A stretch of 64,000 bases of DNA from Lonepinella sp042468235 (GTDB lineage: Bacteria > Pseudomonadota > Gammaproteobacteria > Enterobacterales > Pasteurellaceae), in NCBI RefSeq assembly GCF_042468235.1, contig NZ_CP170386.1, positions 744,001-808,000 on the forward strand, read 5' to 3'. Made by a program: the position numbers and the translations under genes. Each line of letters starts with the position of its first letter. Position 1 is the stretch's first letter. The notes under the pieces are model-generated. The model had not been told where the DNA came from. It did no database searches and saw nothing but the letters and a program-made list of their open reading frames with translations. Positions 51,806 through 60,423 of the stretch are shown in pieces.

Positions 51806-54800
51806 TGGCAGAGTTTGAATTAGAACAAGATGATTTAAGCCAACAAGATGTGGTAGAAGAAATGCAGGAAGAAACAGAAGAAATTTTCACCGCCGTTTCG
51901 CCATTTCAACCGCAAGCAGGAGTAGAACGGGGCAAATTCCGCTCGCTGACATTGATTAACTGGAACGGTTTTTTTGCTCGCACCTTTGATTTAGATGAAC
52001 TGGTGACCACGCTGTCGGGCGGTAACGGAGCAGGGAAATCTACGACAATGGCAGGCTTTGTGACGGCGTTGATTCCTGATTTGACCTTGTTGCATTTCCG
52101 TAATACCACCGAAGCGGGGGCGAGTGGCGGATCCCGTGATAAAGGGTTGCACGGCAAACTTCGCCCTGGGGTGTGTTATGCCGTGTTGGATACCTTTAAT
52201 TCACGTCATCAACGCACCTTGGTAGGGGCAAGATTGCAGCAAATTGCAGGACGTGATAAGAAAGTGGATATTAAAACCTTTAGTTTGCAAGGGGTAGAAT
52301 TATCCGTTAATCCAACGTCCATTTTCACCGAAGTGGTCAATGATCGCCAAGCCAAAGTATTGAATTTAAACGAACTTAAAGACAAGATTGACGATATTGG
52401 CGGACAATTCAAGCAATATCATTCCATCGCCGATTATCACGCAATGATGTTTGATTTGGGGATTATTCCAAAACGTCTGCGTTCATCTAGCGACCGTGCG
52501 AAATTCTATAAACTGATTGAAGCGTCCCTGTACGGGGGAATTTCCAGTGCCATCACCAAATCCTTGCGTGATTATTTATTGCCAGAAAATCTCGGCGTTC
52601 GCAAGGCGTTCCAAGATATGGAATCGGCGTTGCGGGAAAACCGTATGACCTTGGAAGCCATTAAGCTGACCCAAGCGGATCGGGATCTATTTAAGCATTT
52701 GATTACCGAAACCACCAATTATGTGGCATCGGATTATATGCGTAACGCCAATGAGCGGCAGGGCAATATTGAAAATGCCTTGAAGTTCCGCCGTGAGTGG
52801 TATCAAGCCAAGTCGGAACAGGCATTGTCGCAACATCGTTTAATTGATTTAAGCCGTGAAGCTCAGGAATTAGCCGAAAGCGAAAAAGGGCTGGAAGTGG
52901 ATCACCAAAGTGCGGCGGATCATTTAAATTTGGTGCTCAATGCGTTACGTCATCAAGAAAAAATTGAGCGTTATCAAGACGATATTGGTGGCTTAACGGA
53001 ACGTCTTGAAGAACAAAAAATGGTGGTGGAAACGAGCCAAGAACAGCTAGAAGAAAGCCAAGCCCAATTTGAGCAATTAGAAAGCGAAGTGGATCAAATT
53101 CGCAGCCAGCTTGCTGATTATCAACAAGCATTAGATGCTCAACAAACTCGAGCGTTGCAATATCAACAAGCCATTGCGGCGTTAGAAAAAGCCAAACAGC
53201 TCTGCGGATTGGCAGATTTGAGCGTGAAAAATGTGGACGATTATCAGCAAGAATTTGCCGCTCAAGGGGACATTCTGACCGAAAAAGTGTTAGAGCTTGA
53301 GCATAAAATGTCCATTTCCGAAGCCGCAAAATCGCAATTTGATAAAGCCTATCAGTTGGTGTGCAAAATTGCAGGGGACGTGCCAAGAAGTGCGGCGTGG
53401 GAATCGGCGAAAGAGCTTTTGCGTGAATATCCAACCCAAAAACTCAATGCCACCCAAACCCCACAATTACGAGCAAAATTGCACGAATTGGAACAGCGTT
53501 TTGCCCAGCAACAAAGTGCGGTGCGTTTATTAAAAGATTTTAATCAACGTGCCAACACACAGTTGGAAACCGCTGATGAACTGGAAGAATTTTATACGGA
53601 ACAAGAAGCCCTGATTGAAGATTTGGGGGTGGAGCTTTCCGAACAAGTGGAAAACCGTTCTACCTTACGTCAAAAACGAGAGCAGTTAAATCAAGCCTAT
53701 CAAGAACATTCGCAAAAAGCCCCAGCGTGGTTACTGGCTCAAGCCGAACTTGAACGATTAACCGAACAATCAGGCGAGCAGTTTGGTGACAGCCAAGATG
53801 TGATGAATTATATGCAATCGTTGTTGGTGAAAGAACGTGAGTTGACATTGCAACGTGACGATCTCGCTCAAAAACGTCAACAGTTAGAAACACAGATTTC
53901 ACGTTTAAGCCAACCTGATGGCTCAGAAGATGCGCGTTTGAATGTGTTGGCAGAGCGTTTTGGCGGCGTGTTGTTGTCCGAACTTTACGATGATGTGCCG
54001 ATAGAAGATGCACCGTATTTCTCCGCCCTTTATGGTCCTGCTCGCCACGCCATTGTGGTGCGTGATTTGGCCCAAGTTAAAGCCCAACTTGCCAATTTAG
54101 ACGATTGCCCTGATGATTTGTATTTAATTGAAGGTGATCCAAGTGCCTTTGATGATAGCGTGTTGTCCGCCAATGAGTTGGAACACGGCGTGGTGGTGCA
54201 AGTGTCAGATAGGGAAGTGCGTTATTCCAAATTCCCTGAAATTCCATTGTTCGGGCGTGCGGCTCGGGAAAAACACTTAGCGGAATTGGAAATTGAGCGT
54301 GACAATGTCACAGAAAAATATGCCGAAGCCGCTTTTGATGTACAAAAATGCCAACGCTTACACCAACAATTTAGCCAATTTGTCGGCTTGCATTTAGCCT
54401 TGGCGTTCTTACCAAACCCTGAAGAAAGCCTGCGAGCCATTAATACGGAACGCAATGAAATTGAGCGAGAATTAACCGCACTTTCCACTGGCGAACAGCA
54501 AGCACGCTTGAAATTAGATCAAGCCAAAGAAAAAATGCAGTTGCTCAATCGGATTATTCCACAATTAGCCGTGATTGCTGATGAAAGCCTGCAAGACCGC
54601 ATTGAAGAATGTCGGGAGCAATTAGATAATCTTGAGCAAGATGAATTGTTTATCCGCCATCACGGCGTGACATTGTCACAATTAGAACCGATTGCGAACA
54701 GCTTGCAAAGCGACCCTGAAAATTACGAACGCTTGAAAGATGACTTGGCTCAAGCCGTGGCAATGCAAAAACAAGTGCAACAGAAAATTTTTGCGTTGGC

Positions 54801-56322
54801 GGACGTAGTGCAACGTAAAGCCCATTTTGCCTATGATGATGCCATTCAAACCGAAAGCAACAGTCTAAATGAGCAACTACGGTTGAAATTGGAACAGACC
54901 CAAGCAAGACGTGAGCAAAGCCGTGAACAGCTCCGTCAAAAACAAACGCAATTTGCTCAATATAATCAGGTGATGATTCAGTTGCAAAGTGCGTATAACA
55001 GTAAAAATGATTTGCTGAAAGAATTATTGGCGGAAGTGAGTGATCTCGGTGTACGAGCCGATCTCGGGGCAGAAGAGCGTGCGAGAGTGCGGAAAGATGA
55101 ATTATATCAACAACTTTCCACCAACCGCCAACGCCGTTCTTATGTGGAAAAACAACTCACCTTGATTGAAAGCGATGCAGAAAATTTAACTCGCCGTATT
55201 CGCAAAGCAGAGCGAGATTATAAACAGCAACGTGAAATCGTGGTCGCCGCCAAAGCCAGTTGGTGCGTGGTATTACGGTTATCTCGCAACAGCGATGTGG
55301 AAAAACGACTACACCGCCGTGAGCTTGCCTATTTATCCGCAGACGATTTGCGTTCAATGTCGGATAAAGCCCTTGGGGCATTACGCCAAGCGGTGGCAGA
55401 CAATGAATATCTGCGTGACAGCCTGCGTTTGTCGGAAGATAACCGCAAACCTGAAAACAAAGTGCGGTTCTTTATTGCGGTGTATCAACATTTGCGTGAG
55501 CGGATTCGCCAAGATATTATCAAAACCGACGACCCAATTGATGCCATTGAACAAATGGAAATTGAGCTTAACCGCTTAACGGACGAACTCACAGGGCGTG
55601 AGCAAAAATTGGCGATCAGCAGCGAATCGGTAGCGAACATTATGCGAAAAACCATTCAACGTGAACAAAATCGTATTCGTCAGCTCAACCAAGGATTACA
55701 AAATATTTCCTTTGGACAAGTGAAATCCGTGCGGTTGGTGGTGAATATCCGTGATACCCACGCTATGCTGTTAGATGCCTTATCAGGCGAACAGCAGGAA
55801 TACCAAGATTTATTTAGCGACAATCGCATCACTTTCTCAGAAGCGATGGCGAAACTCTATCAACGCATTAATCCGCATATTGATATGGGTAACCGTACCG
55901 CCCAAACCATCGGCGAAGAATTGCTCGATTACCGCAATTATTTGGATTTAGAAGTGGAAGTGTTCCGTGGTGCAGACGGCTGGTTGCGTGCCGAAAGTGG
56001 CGCATTATCAACAGGTGAAGCCATTGGTACGGGGATGTCTATCTTATTAATGGTGGTGCAAAGCTGGGAAGAAGAAAGCCGCCGTATTCGTGGCAAAGAC
56101 ATTGTGCCTTGCCGCTTGCTCTTCCTTGACGAAGCCGCACGACTTGACGGCAAATCCATTTCCACCTTGTTTGAATTATGCGAACGGTTAGATATGCAAT
56201 TATTAATCGCCGCCCCTGAAAATATCAGCCCAGAAAAAGGCACGACCTATAAACTGGTGCGGAAAATTTCGGGGAATCAAGAACAGGTTCACGTTGTGGG
56301 ATTAAGAGGTTTTGGACAATAA
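51805..56322 (+). CDS. mukB: Chromosome condensation ATPase MukB
   Basis: MukB is the SMC-like motor of MukBEF, shaping and segregating the chromosome. The 1505-residue protein has the N-terminal head with Walker A GGNGAGKST near residue 72, long coiled-coil arms, the central hinge (about 700-830, EDAPYFSALYGPARHAIVV), and the C-terminal head with signature LSTGEAIGTGMS (about 1402) and Walker B LLFLDEAARL. About 36 acidic residues stand before the ERGKFRSLTLINWNGF at which the E. coli protein begins; such an extension occurs in Haemophilus MukB. The ATG overlaps the mukE stop. Confidence 0.97.
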   Translation: MAEFELEQDDLSQQDVVEEMQEETEEIFTAVSPFQPQAGVERGKFRSLTLINWNGFFARTFDLDELVTTLSGGNGAGKSTTMAGFVTALIPDLTLLHFRNTTEAGASGGSRDKGLHGKLRPGVCYAVLDTFNSRHQRTLVGARLQQIAGRDKKVDIKTFSLQGVELSVNPTSIFTEVVNDRQAKVLNLNELKDKIDDIGGQFKQYHSIADYHAMMFDLGIIPKRLRSSSDRAKFYKLIEASLYGGISSAITKSLRDYLLPENLGVRKAFQDMESALRENRMTLEAIKLTQADRDLFKHLITETTNYVASDYMRNANERQGNIENALKFRREWYQAKSEQALSQHRLIDLSREAQELAESEKGLEVDHQSAADHLNLVLNALRHQEKIERYQDDIGGLTERLEEQKMVVETSQEQLEESQAQFEQLESEVDQIRSQLADYQQALDAQQTRALQYQQAIAALEKAKQLCGLADLSVKNVDDYQQEFAAQGDILTEKVLELEHKMSISEAAKSQFDKAYQLVCKIAGDVPRSAAWESAKELLREYPTQKLNATQTPQLRAKLHELEQRFAQQQSAVRLLKDFNQRANTQLETADELEEFYTEQEALIEDLGVELSEQVENRSTLRQKREQLNQAYQEHSQKAPAWLLAQAELERLTEQSGEQFGDSQDVMNYMQSLLVKERELTLQRDDLAQKRQQLETQISRLSQPDGSEDARLNVLAERFGGVLLSELYDDVPIEDAPYFSALYGPARHAIVVRDLAQVKAQLANLDDCPDDLYLIEGDPSAFDDSVLSANELEHGVVVQVSDREVRYSKFPEIPLFGRAAREKHLAELEIERDNVTEKYAEAAFDVQKCQRLHQQFSQFVGLHLALAFLPNPEESLRAINTERNEIERELTALSTGEQQARLKLDQAKEKMQLLNRIIPQLAVIADESLQDRIEECREQLDNLEQDELFIRHHGVTLSQLEPIANSLQSDPENYERLKDDLAQAVAMQKQVQQKIFALADVVQRKAHFAYDDAIQTESNSLNEQLRLKLEQTQARREQSREQLRQKQTQFAQYNQVMIQLQSAYNSKNDLLKELLAEVSDLGVRADLGAEERARVRKDELYQQLSTNRQRRSYVEKQLTLIESDAENLTRRIRKAERDYKQQREIVVAAKASWCVVLRLSRNSDVEKRLHRRELAYLSADDLRSMSDKALGALRQAVADNEYLRDSLRLSEDNRKPENKVRFFIAVYQHLRERIRQDIIKTDDPIDAIEQMEIELNRLTDELTGREQKLAISSESVANIMRKTIQREQNRIRQLNQGLQNISFGQVKSVRLVVNIRDTHAMLLDALSGEQQEYQDLFSDNRITFSEAMAKLYQRINPHIDMGNRTAQTIGEELLDYRNYLDLEVEVFRGADGWLRAESGALSTGEAIGTGMSILLMVVQSWEEESRRIRGKDIVPCRLLFLDEAARLDGKSISTLFELCERLDMQLLIAAPENISPEKGTTYKLVRKISGNQEQVHVVGLRGFGQ

Positions 56323-56327
56323 TATAG

Positions 56328-56349
56328 GGGCGGATCAGGGTATCCGCCC
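56328..56349 (+). terminator. Hairpin after mukB
   Basis: Eight-base-pair stem GGGCGGAT/ATCCGCCC with a 6-base loop, six bases after the mukB stop. No T-run follows, so termination may be incomplete. Confidence 0.55.
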
Positions 56350-56401
56350 GTTAACTAACAAATTTACTTTCTTTTATTATTATTTTATATAAGGAATTTT
56401 T

Positions 56402-57256
56402 ATGCACTTTCTCATTCTAGCCATTCTTTGCAGTGTGTCGGTGTCTGTGTTATTTAAACTGTCAAAACGTTACAACGTCGCAACAGATCAAATGGTCGCC
56501 TTTGGTTATGTGGTCGCATTATCACTCAGCTATTTCTTATTATCCCCTGATTTCAAAGGGTTAGGCTTTACGGAATTTGTGTTAGAAAGCGAGTCTAAAC
56601 CGATTTTCTTAACCCTTGGCGTGTTGTTGCCTGTGGGCTTTATTGTGATGTCGAAAGCGGTGGAACACGGGGGGATTGTGCGTACCGATGCGGCACAACG
56701 TTTAGCCTTGTTCTTGCAAATTATCGCTGCGGTAGTGATTTTCGGCGAAGCCATTACGGAAATGAAAACCTACGGCGTGATTGTGGCATTCTTCGCCTTG
56801 TTTGGCTTATTGTATAAACCAGCTGGCAGTATGGGCAATGCGAAAATTGCTGCGTTGGCATTAGCTGGTGTATGGTTGATTTGGGGGAGTACGGGGATTT
56901 TATTTAAGAAAATTGCGTTGCAAGGCGGTGCATTTCCAGCCACCTTATTCATTTCGTTCGCCTGTGCAATGGTAATTATGTTTACTTATTTATTGATTAA
57001 ACGTACCCAATGGACGGCACCGAGTTTGCTTGCAGGTATCCTGCTTGGTGCGTTAAATTTCGGCAATATCCTGTTTTATATTTACGCCCACCAATTCTAC
57101 AAAGCCAACCCAACCATCGTATTTGCTACGATGGACGTGGGTGTGATTTGCTTAGGTACGATTATCGGGGCATTCGCCTTTAAAGAACGGATTAGCAAAA
57201 TTAATATCGCTGGGATTATCTTAGGCGTGATTGCGATTTTGTTATTAAGATTATAA
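56402..57256 (+). CDS. DMT/EamA-family transporter
   Basis: A 284-residue inner-membrane protein with ten predicted helices in two EamA-like halves (first half to about residue 135; second half from AALALAGVWLIWGSTGILFKK). Substrate unknown; relatives export metabolites or amino acids. It is followed after four bases by sbcB, so the two are likely co-transcribed. Confidence 0.85.
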   Translation: MHFLILAILCSVSVSVLFKLSKRYNVATDQMVAFGYVVALSLSYFLLSPDFKGLGFTEFVLESESKPIFLTLGVLLPVGFIVMSKAVEHGGIVRTDAAQRLALFLQIIAAVVIFGEAITEMKTYGVIVAFFALFGLLYKPAGSMGNAKIAALALAGVWLIWGSTGILFKKIALQGGAFPATLFISFACAMVIMFTYLLIKRTQWTAPSLLAGILLGALNFGNILFYIYAHQFYKANPTIVFATMDVGVICLGTIIGAFAFKERISKINIAGIILGVIAILLLRL

Positions 57257-57260
57257 GGTT

Positions 57261-58676
57261 ATGAACGAATTTAGCTATTTTTTCTACGATTACGAAAGTT
57301 TCGGTATCAGCCCGAGCGAAGACCGTCCAGCGCAATTTGCTGGCATTCGAACGGACAGCGATTTTAATATTATTGACGATCCTGTGATGTTGTATTGCAA
57401 GCAAACCAATGATTATTTACCGAGTCCCGAAGCGGTGTTGGTAACGGGCATTACGCCACAAGAATGTAATGAGAAAGGCTTAAGCGAACCCGAATTTGCG
57501 GCAAAAATTTTAGCGGAATTTAACCAGCCCAATACTTGTATTATCGGCTATAACAATATTCGTTATGATGACGAAATGACCCGTTATACCTTTTATCGTA
57601 ACTTTATTGACCCGTACGAGTACAGTTGGAAAAACGGTAATTCTCGTTGGGATTTGCTGGATTTGGTGCGTGCATGCTATGCGTTACGACCCGATGGCAT
57701 TGAATGGGCATACGATGAAGACGGCGTGCCGAGTTTCCGCTTGGAAAAATTGACCGTTGCCAATGGCATTGAACATAGCAACGCCCACGATGCGATGGCG
57801 GATGTGTATGCCACCATTGCGATGGCAAAATTGATTAAGCAAAAACAGCCGAAATTTTTTCAATTTTTCTTTGATTATCGGGGCAAAAAAGCCCTTGAAA
57901 GTTTAGTCAATATGGCGGAAATGACCCCACTGGTTCACGTTTCGGGAATGCTGGGCAATTATCGGGGCAACTGCACTTGGATTGCCCCCTTGGCGTGGCA
58001 TCCCATTAATCAAAATGCGTTAATTGTCTGCGATCTCGCACAGAATATCGATGATTTACTGACGAAATCCGCCGATGAATTACGAAAAAATCTCTATACC
58101 AAGAAATCCGAGCTAGAAGCTCAGGGTATTTTGCCTGTGCCACTTAAATTGGTACATCTCAATAAATGTCCCATTTTAGCCCCTGCCAAAGTATTATTGC
58201 CTGAGAACGCAGAGCGATTAGGCATTGATCGCCCATTCTGCTTGGCAAATCTACAAAAACTGCGTCAATCTACGGAAGTGCGGTCAAAAGTAGAAGAGAT
58301 TTTTGCACAAGAACGGATATTTGAACCCAGTGAAAATGTTGAAACCCAATTATACAGCGGTTTCTTTAGCCCGAATGATCGCAATAATCAGAATATTCTG
58401 CGAACCTTGTCGCCTGAACAGCTGGCAAATCACGGCTTAACCTTTGAAGATAACAGGGTAGAGAAGTTACTATTCCATTATCGTGCTAGACATTATTTCA
58501 AAACTTTAAATCGAACAGAGCAGTTACAATGGGAACGCTACCGCCGCCGTAAATTAGAAAAAAGTGCGGTGGATTTTGAGCAAAGAATGCAAAGTCTGAT
58601 AGATGAATATAGTAATGATGAAGAAAAATTGCAGTTATTACATTCGGTTTATGAGTATGCATCAAAATTGCTGTGA
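57261..58676 (+). CDS. sbcB: Exodeoxyribonuclease I SbcB
   Basis: SbcB degrades single-stranded DNA 3' to 5' and acts in recombination and mismatch repair. The 471-residue protein has the DEDDh exonuclease core: FFYDYESFGISPSEDRPAQFAGIRTD (DxE), GYNNIRYDDEMTRYTFYRN, and HSNAHDAMADVYATIAMAKL with the last His-Asp pair, followed by the SH3-like and helical C-terminal domains. USS copies lie near 58276 and 58562. Terminator at 58718. Confidence 0.95.
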   Translation: MNEFSYFFYDYESFGISPSEDRPAQFAGIRTDSDFNIIDDPVMLYCKQTNDYLPSPEAVLVTGITPQECNEKGLSEPEFAAKILAEFNQPNTCIIGYNNIRYDDEMTRYTFYRNFIDPYEYSWKNGNSRWDLLDLVRACYALRPDGIEWAYDEDGVPSFRLEKLTVANGIEHSNAHDAMADVYATIAMAKLIKQKQPKFFQFFFDYRGKKALESLVNMAEMTPLVHVSGMLGNYRGNCTWIAPLAWHPINQNALIVCDLAQNIDDLLTKSADELRKNLYTKKSELEAQGILPVPLKLVHLNKCPILAPAKVLLPENAERLGIDRPFCLANLQKLRQSTEVRSKVEEIFAQERIFEPSENVETQLYSGFFSPNDRNNQNILRTLSPEQLANHGLTFEDNRVEKLLFHYRARHYFKTLNRTEQLQWERYRRRKLEKSAVDFEQRMQSLIDEYSNDEEKLQLLHSVYEYASKLL

Positions 58677-58717
58677 TTTTTTATGACATCGTAACAAAAT
58701 AAACAAGAATAAAACAA

Positions 58718-58755
58718 AAACGCTTCATGTATTTATGTACATAAGCGTTTTTTTA
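58718..58755 (+). terminator. Terminator after sbcB
   Basis: Composite stem AAACGCTT/AAGCGTTT continuing into ATGTA/TACAT, 6-base loop, with a run of seven T residues overlapping and following the 3' arm. Confidence 0.88.
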
Positions 58756-58817
58756 TATTTAGCTCATGTCATAAGTATTATTTTATTAAACAGCATCTAC
58801 ATAGATAAATTTTGTAA

Positions 58818-58873
58818 CTAGAATCTCAACAAAGATTTCTCAGATCTAGAATCTCAACAAAGATTTCTCAGAT
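58818..58873. repeat. Perfect 28-bp tandem direct repeat, two copies
   Basis: Two identical 28-base units lie head to tail with no spacer, each starting CTAGAATCTC and ending TTTCTCAGAT. The absence of a spacer and the presence of only two copies rule out a CRISPR array. Confidence 0.95.
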
Positions 58874-59181
58874 TTTGCATAGCATTGCCTAAGGAATTGT
58901 CTTTCTTGACTAGTGCTTTTTATTATTTGTTGTTAATAATTTCATAAAATCCTACGTTACATAACCATTTTACCCCTTAATTTGTCTTGCTTAACTGTTG
59001 CATAGTGATTGTTGATAACTCTGTGATTTATTTAATTCGTAGTATCTGCTAACCTGATAACAGATTTCGCATAATGTATATTATGTTAAATTAAAAGAAT
59101 AAAAAGTCACAATTATACCTACTCTAGTTCTAGTTTGGATTTATTTAGATATGAAGGAAAGTTATATTGATAACGCTACGT

Positions 59182-59223
59182 AAAATCTGAAAACGAATGA
59201 ATATAATTCTCGTCAGATTTTTT
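59182..59223 (+). terminator. Orphan terminator-like hairpin in the sbcB-FkbM gap
   Basis: AAAATCTGA (59182-59190) pairs with TCAGATTTT (59213-59221), with an inner ACGA/TCGT pairing, and a T-run follows. No gene ends just upstream, so it may close a small untranslated transcript. Confidence 0.5.
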
Positions 59224-59358
59224 ACTGGACTACCATATCGTAAAATTTAGGTTAATTAGCTGAATCTGAACATGAACATAATAGAATTGATTATGTTAGA
59301 ATAACGAACGATAAAATAATTAAGAAATCCCTTTACTTAAGATAGGAGTTCAATCAAA

Positions 59359-60219
59359 ATGCCTAACCAACCAACCAACCAACCAACCAACCAACAATCG
59401 AATACTATAAATAACAGTACTACTCGTCCCATCTCTTTTATTCTTGCATCAACCCACACTGGAACGATGATCTTAAATCGACAGGATTATACGTCTAATG
59501 CAAACGGAGAATATTTTGGTGTGGGTTATCAATATTTGACTACATCGGAATTTGATCAGCATGAGATTAATCTCGCATTGCAATTATTACGTTTACGTCG
59601 TCAATATTATGGTGATGGTGTTCAAGCATTAGATTGCGGTGCAAATATCGGGGCGCATTCTATTGCTTGGGGAAATGAAATGACACATTGGGGAAATGTA
59701 TTATCTTTTGAAGCTCAGGAACGAATTTATTATGCCTTAGCCGGTAATATCGCGATTAATAATTGCTTTAATGTCAGAGCATTAAATGTCGCATTAGGTG
59801 ATGATAGCCAAGAGAAATTCTTATTTATTCCTAAATTGGATTACAATCAACACGCTTCTTTCGGTAGTTTTGAATTAAAACAATTAGCCCGTTCTGAATT
59901 TATCGGTCAGTATATTGATTATCAACATGCAGAAAAAATTAAAGTCCCTTTATTATCCTTAGACAGTTTAGAATTACAACGATTGGATTTTATTAAAATG
60001 GATGTAGAAGGCATGGAAGAAGAAGTGTTAAAAAGTGGTTTAAATTTAATTAAACAATTTAAGCCGATTATGTTGGTAGAAATTCTAAAAACGGGTTTAG
60101 AACCCATCAGTAATCTCTTGATTCCATTAGGCTATCGTATTTTTTCGCAAGGTATTAATATATTAGCTGTACATGAAGAAGATCCGGTGTTAAAGCATAT
60201 TACAGTGAACTCCAAATAA
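59359..60219 (+). CDS. FkbM-family methyltransferase, phase-variable by AACC repeats
   Basis: A 286-residue SAM-dependent methyltransferase of the FkbM type: LDCGANIGAHSIAWGNE (SAM motif I, about residues 94-110), VLSFEAQERIYYALAGNIAIN, ALGDDSQEKFLFI and LDFIKMDVEGMEEEVLKSG. Such enzymes often modify surface sugars. The codons after the ATG are seven AACC tetranucleotides (59365-59392), read as Asn-Gln-Pro-Thr. In the present count the gene is in frame. Gain or loss of one unit shifts the frame into stops at 59408 or 59412, about 16-18 codons in. This is a slipped-strand contingency gene. AGGAG precedes the ATG. Confidence 0.88.
   Translation: MPNQPTNQPTNQQSNTINNSTTRPISFILASTHTGTMILNRQDYTSNANGEYFGVGYQYLTTSEFDQHEINLALQLLRLRRQYYGDGVQALDCGANIGAHSIAWGNEMTHWGNVLSFEAQERIYYALAGNIAINNCFNVRALNVALGDDSQEKFLFIPKLDYNQHASFGSFELKQLARSEFIGQYIDYQHAEKIKVPLLSLDSLELQRLDFIKMDVEGMEEEVLKSGLNLIKQFKPIMLVEILKTGLEPISNLLIPLGYRIFSQGINILAVHEEDPVLKHITVNSK
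59365..59395 (+). repeat. AACC tetranucleotide tract (7 full units plus AAC)
   Basis: Simple-sequence repeat two codons into the FkbM reading frame. CCAA-type tracts are the classical phase-variation switches of Haemophilus surface genes, for example haemoglobin receptors. Confidence 0.97.
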
Positions 60220-60225
60220 AAAACT

Positions 60226-60256
60226 GCGGTCAAAAAATATTGATTTTTTTGACCGC
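60226..60256. terminator. Terminator after the FkbM gene
   Basis: Twelve-base-pair stem GCGGTCAAAAAA/TTTTTTGACCGC with a 7-base loop, shortly after the stop. Confidence 0.85.
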
Positions 60257-60423
60257 GATTCTATTTTACAATCTACACTATTCTATTGTCATTAATGTGA
60301 CGATGTCACTATTGAATTCTATTTAGTTATAAGTTATGCCAAAATTGTAATAACGTTATTTTTAGTATTCTGGTATCATTACTCCCCTATTTTTCTATTT
60401 TCATTTATAAGGAATTAAATAAA

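Larger units (their letters stand above)
58756..59358. other. Long AT-rich gap before the FkbM gene
   Basis: No coding frame with plausible start and codon use was found in these 600 bases. They contain the 28-bp tandem repeat (58818-58873), a terminator-like hairpin (59182-59223), a perfect 8-bp hairpin AACATAAT/ATTATGTT (59275-59297), and the ribosome site of the FkbM gene (AGGAG, 59345-59349). A small RNA ending at 59223, or decayed gene remains, are both possible. Confidence 0.5.

Noticed and set aside
54900..55600. Overlapping alternative-frame proteins inside mukB
   Set aside because: The mukB frame is intact and conserved throughout; the others lack start signals.
58818..58873. Two direct repeats as a possible CRISPR remnant
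   Set aside because: The 28-bp units touch each other with no spacer, there are only two, and no cas gene is in the window.
59152..59184. Ten-codon frame MKESYIDNAT in the long gap
   Set aside because: Too short, no convincing family or neighbour context, and it runs into the hairpin; no support as a gene.
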